Source: Gammaproteobacteria bacterium (lineage in GTDB: Bacteria > Pseudomonadota > Gammaproteobacteria > Pseudomonadales > Halieaceae). Taken from it: a DNA stretch of 36,628 bases. The notes below the pieces were generated by a model. It was not told the origin of the DNA. It saw only the letters and a list, made by a program, of their open reading frames with translations, and made no database searches. Numbering within the stretch: position 1 is the first letter of the stretch; every line of letters starts with the position of its first letter. A program made the position numbers and the translations under genes. The stretch covers positions 1-36,628 of the forward strand of contig JAUICG010000046.1 in NCBI GenBank assembly GCA_030427485.1. Reading direction: 5' to 3'. Shown piece after piece: positions 8,242-15,946 of this stretch.

Positions 8242-8508
8242 AGATGCACTGTATCGTTATATCATTGCTGTATATCCCCGCGCGGCGATGGCGTCCGAGC
8301 GGTTTGGTGATCCACTGTATCCTATTGTATACCTAATGCCTGTATGGCGACGGGACTTTTTTGCCTGCTGGCGGCAGCCCTGTGTGTGGCGCGGTACGGG
8401 ATGCTGCTGGGCTGCTCGCTTCGCCTCGGCGGCGGATATGCAGCCATCTGCCGTTTGCTGGGGTACACTTGCAGGCTTACCATTGAGACTGGAGCGCCGG
8501 AGAACAGC

Positions 8509-8808
8509 ATGTCTTACAAACGTATCTCGATTGACGAAGCCAAAGTACTGATGGAAGCGGGCAACGCCACCATAGGGGATGTGCGGGCCGCAGACGCGTT
8601 CAATGCCGGCAGCATCGCCAACGCGATTCATATACAGCAGGAAACCCTGGAAGAATTCGTGGCGAACGCGGATAAGGACAAACCACTGATTCTCTATTGT
8701 TACCATGGCAATTCCAGCCAGGGTGCGGCGAATTATTTTTCCGAGCAGGGGTTTCTTGAGGTGTATAGCGTTGACGGCGGCTACGAGGCCTGGCGACAGA
8801 AATACTAG
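8509..8808 (+). CDS. glpE: Thiosulfate sulfurtransferase GlpE (single-domain rhodanese)
   Basis: Transfers sulfane sulfur from thiosulfate to cyanide or a thiol acceptor in the cytoplasm. The ATG at 8509 has GGAG at seven bases and gives 99 aa; the frame stays open upstream to 8344, but that part does not resemble protein of the family. The active-site loop CYHGNSSQGAANYF carries the catalytic Cys and the GlpE-type CYHGNSS signature. The N-terminal ISIDEAKVLME, the D-V-R-A-A-D-AF block and the C-terminal VDGGYEAW also fit. Length is close to E. coli GlpE (108 aa). It is convergent with the NnrS gene. Confidence 0.93.
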   Translation: MSYKRISIDEAKVLMEAGNATIGDVRAADAFNAGSIANAIHIQQETLEEFVANADKDKPLILYCYHGNSSQGAANYFSEQGFLEVYSVDGGYEAWRQKY

Positions 8809-8886
8809 CCGGCTCCCGGTTTGCCCCGCAGCAGATCCCTGGCCAGCGCGCTTCCGACCGCCAGCCACCGAATTGAGCGGGCTTGC

Positions 8887-10071
8887 CTAACCGGGCTTGC
8901 CGTCCGCCCTGGGGCGACTCAGTACCGGAACATAACGCAGCAGAAACAGCGAAAACGCGATAATCCATAGCAGGGCGGAGAGCTGCCAGGCCCGGAGCGT
9001 GAATGCGACGTCCAGCAGCGGCAGTGCAGCGCGCACAAGCGCGGCGACAAACACCAGCCCGAACGCGAAGGACAGGTATGCCGGTACCTCGAGAGGGCGG
9101 CCCGTATGTCCCAGCGATACCCGTGACATCATCGCCAGGATCATGCCGCCGATCGTGCCTATCGCCAGCAGGTGGATCACGCTCTTGCTTGCAACGGGGT
9201 CTGCGCCAACGGCGGCCAGCGCGAACAGGGCCAGGGGGATGCACGAGTAGCTGAGGTGCATGGACCACAGTAGCGGTACGGACAGTGTTTTCCAGCCCTG
9301 CCAATGGGCCAGGCGGATACTGTGGATCAGGCCGGCGACGAGGCACAGCGGCGCCAGCGCCACAGCGGATCGTTCCTGTGGCCAGAATACCAATACCAGC
9401 CCGATCAATGCGGTACTGCCGATGGCCAGGCTCTCGAACCAGAGCGGTAGCGGGGTAATCTTCAAGCCCAGCCGGTTGCCGGTAAACAGGGGGGTCACCC
9501 GGCCACCGATGATGACCACCAGTACGGTGATCATCCATACCGCCCCGTAATGCAGGCGTACGCTGAGCAGCGGGTCGTCCGCACTCAGGTAACTCCCGCT
9601 ACTCAGCAGTGCCAGCGCCAGCAGTACCGGCGGGAACAACATATTGCGCCACTGTTTAACCGCCCACACGCGCAGCGTCAACTCGTAGATGAGAAGCCCG
9701 ATAAACAACATTTCCGCCAGCCAGGCCAATGGCAATTGCCCTGGCAGTAGCCAGAGGGTGAGCCGCGCGATCAACCAGAGCCCGAACAGTACTTTCAGGC
9801 GCCAACCGGTGGTGCCGGGGATGCCGGTCCAGGTTGCCACCGCCGACAGTAAAAAACCGGCTACCACGGGCATCGCAAAACCGAAGACCATCTCGTGGGC
9901 GTGCCACCAGCCGGGAAACAGGCTGAAGTCCCAGCTCTGCGGCTGCCACATCCAGTATAGCCAGCGCGCCATGCCCAGCACGGCGAAGGCGCCAGCCAGC
10001 AAGAAGCCCGCGCGAAATGCCAGGCGCCATAGCGGCGCTTCCTTCGGTGTTGTCCCGGATAGATTGCTCAT
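8887..10071 (-). CDS. NnrS family heme/copper membrane protein
   Basis: The 394-aa protein is polytopic, with about twelve hydrophobic segments. Hallmarks are FPGWWHAHEMVFGF near residue 52-65 with metal- or heme-ligand-type histidines, GGRVTPLFTGN in the middle, and a later segment with HLLAIGTIGGMILAMMSRVSLGHTGR. NnrS proteins are linked to nitric-oxide resistance and nitrosative stress, often under NO-responsive regulators. No NO-reductase or NNR/Dnr gene is visible nearby. It diverges from the first acyl-CoA dehydrogenase over about 200 bases. Product recognition is strong; a physiological role here is inference. Confidence 0.9.
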   Translation of the reverse strand: MSNLSGTTPKEAPLWRLAFRAGFLLAGAFAVLGMARWLYWMWQPQSWDFSLFPGWWHAHEMVFGFAMPVVAGFLLSAVATWTGIPGTTGWRLKVLFGLWLIARLTLWLLPGQLPLAWLAEMLFIGLLIYELTLRVWAVKQWRNMLFPPVLLALALLSSGSYLSADDPLLSVRLHYGAVWMITVLVVIIGGRVTPLFTGNRLGLKITPLPLWFESLAIGSTALIGLVLVFWPQERSAVALAPLCLVAGLIHSIRLAHWQGWKTLSVPLLWSMHLSYSCIPLALFALAAVGADPVASKSVIHLLAIGTIGGMILAMMSRVSLGHTGRPLEVPAYLSFAFGLVFVAALVRAALPLLDVAFTLRAWQLSALLWIIAFSLFLLRYVPVLSRPRADGKPG

Positions 10072-10277
10072 TATGCGGCGGACCCTTGCTCGCGTAGCTC
10101 CGGTCGAGAGAGTACCGCAAGTAGCCTCGTCGGAACACCGGTTGCCCGACCTGCTTTCAGGCGCGAAGACCGCCTGTCACCGTTGCCCAACTCGATGGCA
10201 CGGTAGCACATGCGCCGGGCCGCGCTGTGCTTTAGTATGGATGCCCGAAATTTCATCTACCGTTGCGAGATCTCCCT

Positions 10278-11450
10278 ATGGCCCTGGACTTTGACAGTGC
10301 GCGGCTCCCCAATCCCAACCTGCGGGAAGAGCACCACGAATGGCGCAAACAATTGCGCAAGTTTATCGACACCGAGATCATGCCCTACGCAGAGAGCTGG
10401 GACGAGGACTGCCATATACCGATCGACTTGTGGCCGAAGGCGGCCGCTGTCGGCTTGCTCGGACTCGGCTACCCCGAGGAGTTCGGCGGAACCAGCGAGG
10501 GCATTGATTGCTGGCACAGTTGGATCGCCAATGAGGAACTGGCGCGCATCGGCGCCGGCGGTATTCCCGCCAGCCTGATGGTGCATGGGATTGGGCTGCC
10601 GCCGGTAATCAACTGGGGCTCCCAGGCACTGAAGGAGATGGTGGCGCCGCCGGTACTGGCCGGCGACAAGCATATCGCGCTCGGCATTACCGAACCCGGT
10701 GGCGGTTCCGACGTGGCGCAGTTGACGACCTCCGCGGTGCGCGACGGGGATCACTACATCGTCAATGGATCCAAGACCTACATCACCGGCGGCATGCGAG
10801 CCAACTGGGTATCCACTGCCGTGCGCACCGGGGGTGGCGGCGCCCGGGGTGTTTCCATGTTGTTGGTCCCCACTGATGCCGAGGGGTTCAGCCGCACGCA
10901 ACTGGACAAGAAGCAGGGTTGGTGGGCCTCCGATACCGCTACCCTGTACTTTGACAATGTGCGGGTGCCGGCGACTAATCTTATCGGCGAGGAAAACCAG
11001 GGTTTCCTGGTGATCATGACCAATTTCAACAGCGAGCGCATGGCCATGGCGGCGGGGATGGAGGCGCTGGGCAGGGTGTGTCTCGAAGAGGCCGTGCAAT
11101 GGGCGCGTGAGCGGAAAACCTTCGGTCAACGACTGGCGGACCACCAGGTGATTCGCCATAAAATTGCGCAGATGAAGCAGAAACTGAATGCCACCCAGGC
11201 CTATATCCGTATATGCTTCGAAGCCATTGAAGCGGGTAACGCCAATCCGGGCGATATCGCGCTGCTCAAGGTGCAGGCCAGCGAGACCATGGAGTTTTGC
11301 GCGCGCGAGGCGATGCAGATACTCGGTGGCATCGGCTATATGCGCGGCGGTCGCGTGGAGCGGATCTACCGCGAGGTGCGGGTCAATGCCATCGGCGGCG
11401 GCTCCGAGGAAATCATGCGCGACCTGGCCGCGCGCCAGTACGGGGTATAG
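10278..11450 (+). CDS. Acyl-CoA dehydrogenase (first of three)
   Basis: FAD-dependent enzyme that puts a 2,3-double bond into acyl-CoA, passing electrons to ETF. The 390-aa product starts at the ATG at 10278; a TTG five codons upstream is less likely. It shows the N-terminal helical domain, the FAD/substrate loop ALGITEPGGGSDVAQL, VNGSKTYITGG, and the C-terminal helices with RKTFGQRLADHQ and QILGGIGYMRGGRVERIYREVR. In the loop where many relatives carry the catalytic Glu (as Y-E-G-T), this one has IGGGSEEI, so the base must be a later Glu or come from elsewhere. Family resemblance is to branched or terpenoid acyl-CoA dehydrogenases, but the substrate is not determinable. It heads a four-gene run. 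Confidence 0.93.
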   Translation: MALDFDSARLPNPNLREEHHEWRKQLRKFIDTEIMPYAESWDEDCHIPIDLWPKAAAVGLLGLGYPEEFGGTSEGIDCWHSWIANEELARIGAGGIPASLMVHGIGLPPVINWGSQALKEMVAPPVLAGDKHIALGITEPGGGSDVAQLTTSAVRDGDHYIVNGSKTYITGGMRANWVSTAVRTGGGGARGVSMLLVPTDAEGFSRTQLDKKQGWWASDTATLYFDNVRVPATNLIGEENQGFLVIMTNFNSERMAMAAGMEALGRVCLEEAVQWARERKTFGQRLADHQVIRHKIAQMKQKLNATQAYIRICFEAIEAGNANPGDIALLKVQASETMEFCAREAMQILGGIGYMRGGRVERIYREVRVNAIGGGSEEIMRDLAARQYGV

Positions 11451-11451
11451 T

Positions 11452-12090
11452 ATGAAATTGTGGCATTGCAACAGCGCGCGCTCCCTGCGTCCGCTGTGGA
11501 CACTGGAGGAGCTGGGGCTGGAGTACGAGGTGGAGATCCTGCCGTTTCCGCCGCGCGTGTTCCAGCGCGAGTACCTGGAAGTCAATGCGCTGGGTACCGT
11601 GCCCTATTTTGTGGACGGCGACACCCGTATGACGGAGTCGGTGGCCATATGCCAGTACCTGGTGGATCGCTACCGGCGCTACGATTTCGGGCTGGAACCG
11701 ACACACCCCGAATACGGTGACTATCTCAACTGGCTGCACCACGCGGACGCCACCCTGACCTTCCCGCAGACCATCTCGATGCGCTATTACTACCTCGAGC
11801 CGACACCCGAGAAGCAGGCGGTGGCCGACGACTATGCCAAGTGGTATATCTCCAGGCTCAGGCGGCTGGACGCCCACCTCGAGTCGCACGAATACCTGGT
11901 CGACAACCGCTTCACCATCGCCGATATTGCCGTGAGCTATGCCCTCTACCTGGGGCGGGCAATTAAACTGGACAAGCGCTATAAACCCCAGACCGTGGCC
12001 TACCTGGAGCGCATGATGGCCAGGCCCGCCTTCCAACGAGCCGATCAACAGGGTGAGCCGATGAAGCTTCCCAACACGGAGTCCGAATAA
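11452..12090 (+). CDS. Glutathione S-transferase family protein
   Basis: The 212-aa protein begins one base after the stop of the upstream dehydrogenase (TAG then TATG) and ends by overlapping the next start (TAATG). It is thus embedded in the operon and probably coupled. The thioredoxin-like N-terminal domain starts MKLWHCNSARSLRPLWTLEE, with Cys6 and Ser8 at the usual catalytic position, cis-Pro in ALGTVPYF (about residue 50), and the E-S motif in MTESVAICQYL that binds the glutathione gamma-glutamyl group. The all-helical C-terminal domain includes FTIADIAVSYAL. A GST between acyl-CoA dehydrogenases suggests removal of reactive enoyl or epoxide intermediates, which is inference. Confidence 0.92.
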   Translation: MKLWHCNSARSLRPLWTLEELGLEYEVEILPFPPRVFQREYLEVNALGTVPYFVDGDTRMTESVAICQYLVDRYRRYDFGLEPTHPEYGDYLNWLHHADATLTFPQTISMRYYYLEPTPEKQAVADDYAKWYISRLRRLDAHLESHEYLVDNRFTIADIAVSYALYLGRAIKLDKRYKPQTVAYLERMMARPAFQRADQQGEPMKLPNTESE

Positions 12091-13292
12091 TGAGTGCCAG
12101 TGAAAAAGAACTGCAGGAGTTCCGGGCAGAGGTTGCAGCCTGGATGAGAGACAACAACCCGGCCGACCCCGGCTTTTTGTTGCCCCAGACGTTTATGGAG
12201 GTCGGTGACGAGCGGCAGCTCGAGTTTCTGCGCGAGTGGCAGCACAAGGTGTGGGCCGCCGGGTACCTGGGGATGGCCTGGCCAAAGGAGTACGGCGGCG
12301 GCGGGGTGGATGCCGTTTTTCAGAGCATTGCCGATCAGGAAATGCGTCGTCACGGTGTGCCCATCTGTTTCAATGTGATTGGACTCGGCTGGGCTGGCCC
12401 GCTGATTAACGACATCGGTACCGAGCAGGAGAAAGCCAGGTATCTTAAGGGCATCCTCAATGCCGAGGATGTCTGGTGCCAGGGTTTTTCCGAACCCGAG
12501 CACGGATCGGATCTCGGCAATGCGCAGACACGAGCCGTGCGCGATGGCGACGAGTATATTATCAATGGCCAGAAAATCTGGACCACCATGGGCAACTTTG
12601 CGAAGTACATGATCTTGCTGGCGCGCACCAACCAGGATGCGCCGCGCAAGTATGACGGTCTGTCCTACTTCCTGTCGCCGATGCAGGTGCCGGGCATCGA
12701 GACGCGACCCATTCGCAAAATCACCGGCGAATTCGGTTTTACGGAGACCTTCTTCACCGATGCGCGTATTCCCGCCGACTGCCTGATGGGAGAGGAGGGC
12801 CAGGGTTGGAAGATCGCCATGCAGACGCTGCAGTACGAGCGCGGCGCCGAGGCCGGCGCCGCCGGTGGACAGGCCATGGTGCGCGTCACGGTGGACGACA
12901 TGATCAAGCAATTGGAGGGCGTCAAGCGCGATGGCGAATCGGTGCTTCGCGATCCCGTGGTGCGCGACCAGTTGGTGCAGGCCATCATGGAGGAAAAGGC
13001 GATGATACTCGGCGACAGGCGCGCCCACATCGGCGCATTGACCACGGATTACCCCGGGTCCCTGCCGCTGTCGAACAAATTGCGGGTCACGGAAATGACA
13101 CGGCGTATGCGCCAGTTGGCGATCAACCTGCAGGGTGCGCAGGGAGCGCTCTACGTGGGAGACGATGAGGCGCGCCAGGGCGGCTTCTGGCAGCGCGCTT
13201 ATTTCAACAGTTTCTCCGCCACCATTGGCGGCGGCACCAGCCAGGTACAGGCCAATATCGTCGCCGAGCATATCCTCGGTTTGCCAAAGTAG
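12090..13292 (+). CDS. Acyl-CoA dehydrogenase (second; likely large-substrate type)
   Basis: The 400-aa protein starts within the stop codon of the GST gene. Characteristic blocks are AAGYLGMAWPKEYGGGG, WCQGFSEPEHGSDLGN (FAD/substrate loop), IINGQKIWTTMGNFA, and the C-terminal SFSATIGGGTSQVQANIVAEHILGLPK. This C-terminus matches the subgroup found as paired subunits for steroid side-chain, bile-acid or other bulky acyl-CoA substrates. The next gene, nine bases away, has the shorter and divergent character expected of the partner. An alpha2beta2 heterotetramer is therefore suggested from family knowledge plus gene order and is not proven here. Confidence 0.92.
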   Translation: MSASEKELQEFRAEVAAWMRDNNPADPGFLLPQTFMEVGDERQLEFLREWQHKVWAAGYLGMAWPKEYGGGGVDAVFQSIADQEMRRHGVPICFNVIGLGWAGPLINDIGTEQEKARYLKGILNAEDVWCQGFSEPEHGSDLGNAQTRAVRDGDEYIINGQKIWTTMGNFAKYMILLARTNQDAPRKYDGLSYFLSPMQVPGIETRPIRKITGEFGFTETFFTDARIPADCLMGEEGQGWKIAMQTLQYERGAEAGAAGGQAMVRVTVDDMIKQLEGVKRDGESVLRDPVVRDQLVQAIMEEKAMILGDRRAHIGALTTDYPGSLPLSNKLRVTEMTRRMRQLAINLQGAQGALYVGDDEARQGGFWQRAYFNSFSATIGGGTSQVQANIVAEHILGLPK

Positions 13293-13301
13293 GGAGTTTT
13301 T

Positions 13302-14429
13302 ATGTCAGTCTTTGGAAATACCGCCCTGCAGTTCAGCGAGGAGCAGGCCATGCTGCTGGATGTGGCGCGGCAGTTTTGCCGGGATAAATCACCCATCGCC
13401 AGCGTGCGGGCGCAGCTGGAGACCGGGACGGGTTTTGACGCGCATCTGTGGGAAGAAATGGTGTCACTGGGCTGGACGGGTATCGCGCTGCCCGAATCCT
13501 GTGGCGGCTCGGGTATGGGAGTCGCGACCCTGGTGCCGGTTGTCGAGGCGATGGGGCGCGCCATGTTGGGCACACCGCTGATCAGCAGTGCGCTCGCCGC
13601 GCAGCTGTTGTTGCGCAGTGGCAATACTGAACAGCGCGAACGCCTGCTGCCCGCCATCGCTGCCGGTGCGCCCGCGACGATTGCTCTGCTCGAGGACATG
13701 GACTGGGGTAACGAGGCGGTAACGCTGGCGCTGGATGAAAACGGCGTGTTGCAGGGCGCCAAGAAGTACGTGCCCGATGCGGCAGTGGCCAGCCTTCTTG
13801 TGGTGTCCGTGCAGCACCGGGGCCAGTCGGCGCTGGCTGTTGTCCGCGCCGACCAACTCGGCACGCACGCACTTGCCCATAACACGCTGATCGACCAGAC
13901 CAAGCGCTCCGCCAACGTGGATTTTACGGGTATCGAGATAGACGCGAAAGATATCATCGCCGGGCCGGGGGTGGCCGCCGCACTGCGTGACGTCCGCTTG
14001 CTGGGCGCGCTGCTGGTGGCAGCCGAGGCGACCGGCAGTGCCGGCGCCTGCCTGGATACCGTTGTGGAGTACCTCAAGACCCGCAAGCAGTTCGGCAAAT
14101 TGATCGGCTCCTACCAGGCGCTGAAGCATCCGACCGTGGACATTCTTACCGCGACGGATTCGGCCCGATCGTTTATCTACCACGCCGCGACGCTGGTGGG
14201 CGACACGGCACTGGACGTCGACGCGGAGATCGCCTGTCGGATGGCGAAGGCGCACGCCTGCCAGACCCTGCTGTACGCTGGTGACCGGGCCGTACAGTTT
14301 CACGGCGGTATGGGTTTTACCTATGACTGTGATGCGCAGCTTTACATTCGCCGGGCGCAGTGGAGCCAGCAGCAGTTCGGCGATGCCCAGCATCATCGCA
14401 AGCGCCTGGCCACGCTGCTTCTCGACTGA
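13302..14429 (+). CDS. Acyl-CoA dehydrogenase (third; probable partner subunit)
   Basis: The 375-aa protein lies nine bases after the second dehydrogenase. It has the N-terminal EEQAMLLDVARQFCRD helix, GWTGIALPESCGGSGMG, a weakly conserved middle (the usual E-P-x-x-G-S-D loop is not evident, replaced by ALLEDMDWGNEAVTLA), and an intact C-terminal domain with YLKTRKQFGKLIGSYQALKH and FHGGMGFTYDCDAQLYIRRA. The degraded middle loop implies impaired FAD or substrate binding alone, as in paired dehydrogenases where each subunit supplies half a site. A strong inverted repeat follows at 14441-14475. It ends the four-gene operon. Confidence 0.9.
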   Translation: MSVFGNTALQFSEEQAMLLDVARQFCRDKSPIASVRAQLETGTGFDAHLWEEMVSLGWTGIALPESCGGSGMGVATLVPVVEAMGRAMLGTPLISSALAAQLLLRSGNTEQRERLLPAIAAGAPATIALLEDMDWGNEAVTLALDENGVLQGAKKYVPDAAVASLLVVSVQHRGQSALAVVRADQLGTHALAHNTLIDQTKRSANVDFTGIEIDAKDIIAGPGVAAALRDVRLLGALLVAAEATGSAGACLDTVVEYLKTRKQFGKLIGSYQALKHPTVDILTATDSARSFIYHAATLVGDTALDVDAEIACRMAKAHACQTLLYAGDRAVQFHGGMGFTYDCDAQLYIRRAQWSQQQFGDAQHHRKRLATLLLD

Positions 14430-14440
14430 ACTACCCATGA

Positions 14441-14475
14441 AACCGGCGCCTGAATGCTTTTTTGCGCTGCCGGTT
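14441..14475. repeat. Inverted repeat after the acyl-CoA dehydrogenase operon
   Basis: AACCGGCGC at 14441-14449 pairs with GCGC-T-GCCGGTT at 14464-14475, interrupted by one unpaired T; the loop contains a run of six T at 14458-14463. The T run sits in the loop and not after the stem, so a standard Rho-independent terminator is not met. Its right arm runs into TTGACA of the following promoter-like sequence. Confidence 0.5.
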
Positions 14476-14496
14476 GACATGCCAATCGTATATAAT
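14474..14496 (+). promoter_or_regulatory. Promoter-like TTGACA and TATAAT with an 11-base gap
   Basis: A perfect TTGACA (14474-14479) and a perfect TATAAT (14491-14496) lie 41 bases before the ATG of the first ABC1 gene. The 11-base gap is too short for one normal sigma-70 promoter (16-18). TATAAT, preceded by CGTA, may work with an unseen -35 around 14468-14473. I call it a probable -10 region only. Confidence 0.35.
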
Positions 14497-14536
14497 GCTC
14501 GCCTTCCCTTCGTTTCCGGCTAGAAATGCAGTGTAA

Positions 14537-15946
14537 ATGGCAAAAAAGAATCGTGGCCTGAAGAGTAGTGCCCTGCCCCGGACACTTGCTGTCTCGCTCG
14601 CCGGCCTTCGTGCCGGTAGCGCGCTGGCCGTCGATGGTGTTGTACAGCGGGTAATGGGCCGCGGTGTCGACGACGACGATTCCGAATTCGCCCGTCGGGA
14701 GGCCCGGCGTTTCGTCCAGGAACTGGGCAAGCTGAAGGGCACCTATATCAAGATTGGTCAGATGTTGGCGCTGTTTGGCGCACAGTTCCTGCCGCGGGTA
14801 CTGGTAAACGCGCTGCGCGATCTTTCCGACCAGACCGAACCGTTGCACTGGGACGCACTGGAATCCTCGGTGCGTGACAGCCTCGGTGAACGCTATACCG
14901 AACTGGATATCGATCCGCAGGCTATTGCCGCGGCATCGCTGGCACAGGTTCACCTCGCCAGAATTCGCGCGAGCGGAGAGTGGATATGCCTGAAACTGCA
15001 GTATCCGGGGCTGGCACAGGTGATCGATGCGGATTTCGATGCCGTGGTCCGCATGTTGCTGCTGGCGCGTTGGGTGAAGGCCGGCCGTGAACTGGATGAT
15101 TGGCTGGCATCCATGCGCGTGCACCTGCACAACGAAATCGATTACCGCCGTGAAGCGACCTACACACTGAAAATGAGTGCGCTGGCAGCGAAGGTGCAGG
15201 GCGCGGCTGTCAGCTACCATGTGCCGGAGTTGTATGCGCAGTACAGCACCGATTCCGTGTTGGCCATGGAGTATATCGAGGGCTTTTCGGTGGCGGATCC
15301 CGACATGGCCAGGCTGTCGCTGGAACGGCGCAACGCGCTGGCCAAGGGTATGCTGGAGCTGTTTTTCTATGAGTTGTACGAGTGGGGGCTGTTGCAGACA
15401 GACCCCAATTTTGGCAACTACCTGCTGCGCGTCGACGATCGTCGCAAAAAGTCGGCACGGGACGAACTGGTGCTGCTGGACTTCGGCTCCGTACTGGAGT
15501 GCCCTGAAGACTTCCTTTATCACCTGCGGCGGACCATCGATGCGGGCCAGCGACGCAACAAGCCCGAGATGGTGGAAGGCTTGATCGGACTGGGCTGCTT
15601 GCGACCTGACGCCAGTGAAGAGGGGCGCATGCTGTTCGCCGGATTTTGCCAGCACCTGTTGGAGCCCTTGCGACCGCCGGAGCGCCTGCCCCCGCAGTAC
15701 CTGAATGACAAGGGCGAATACTGCTGGGGCAGGTCGCAACTGATGCGACGCGCGGCGGCGCTGGCGGCGCAGTCGGCAATGACGCGTCACTTTACCACCC
15801 CTTCACGCGATTTCGCGCTGATCGCGCGAAAGCTGACAGGCGTGTTCAATTTTATCGTGGCGCTCGATGCCGAATTCAATGCGTATGAAATAGTCCAGCC
15901 GCATATCCGGCGTTGGCGGGAAAGAGAGCGGCGTGGCGCGAAATAA
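14537..15946 (+). CDS. ABC1/UbiB-family atypical kinase-like protein, copy 1
   Basis: The 469-aa protein belongs to the ABC1/ADCK/UbiB protein-kinase-like family. Members are ATPases or kinases linked to coenzyme Q and lipid metabolism. The KxGQ helix is present (K72-I-G-Q75 in LKGTYIKIGQML), as are the Ala-rich loop AAASLAQVHLA (131-141) and the nucleotide-binding Lys in CLKLQYPG (K153). Further on are EIDYRREA, MEYIEGFSV, TDPNFGNYLL (catalytic-loop equivalent) and LLDFGSVLE (metal-binding Asp). All key residues are kept, so it is probably active. No C-terminal membrane helices of the UbiB type are obvious, so this is not simply ubiB. It overlaps the next gene by 14 bases. Confidence 0.92.
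   Translation: MAKKNRGLKSSALPRTLAVSLAGLRAGSALAVDGVVQRVMGRGVDDDDSEFARREARRFVQELGKLKGTYIKIGQMLALFGAQFLPRVLVNALRDLSDQTEPLHWDALESSVRDSLGERYTELDIDPQAIAAASLAQVHLARIRASGEWICLKLQYPGLAQVIDADFDAVVRMLLLARWVKAGRELDDWLASMRVHLHNEIDYRREATYTLKMSALAAKVQGAAVSYHVPELYAQYSTDSVLAMEYIEGFSVADPDMARLSLERRNALAKGMLELFFYELYEWGLLQTDPNFGNYLLRVDDRRKKSARDELVLLDFGSVLECPEDFLYHLRRTIDAGQRRNKPEMVEGLIGLGCLRPDASEEGRMLFAGFCQHLLEPLRPPERLPPQYLNDKGEYCWGRSQLMRRAAALAAQSAMTRHFTTPSRDFALIARKLTGVFNFIVALDAEFNAYEIVQPHIRRWRERERRGAK

Noticed and set aside
10257..11585. Long minus-strand frame opposite the first acyl-CoA dehydrogenase
   Set aside because: His/Gly-rich composition with no motifs; the plus strand holds an intact enzyme. It is a GC-rich antisense artefact, as are similar long frames opposite 12090-13292 and 14537-15946.
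14474..14496. A single standard sigma-70 promoter from the perfect TTGACA and TATAAT
   Set aside because: The 11-base gap does not suit RNA polymerase; kept only as a low-confidence -10 region.
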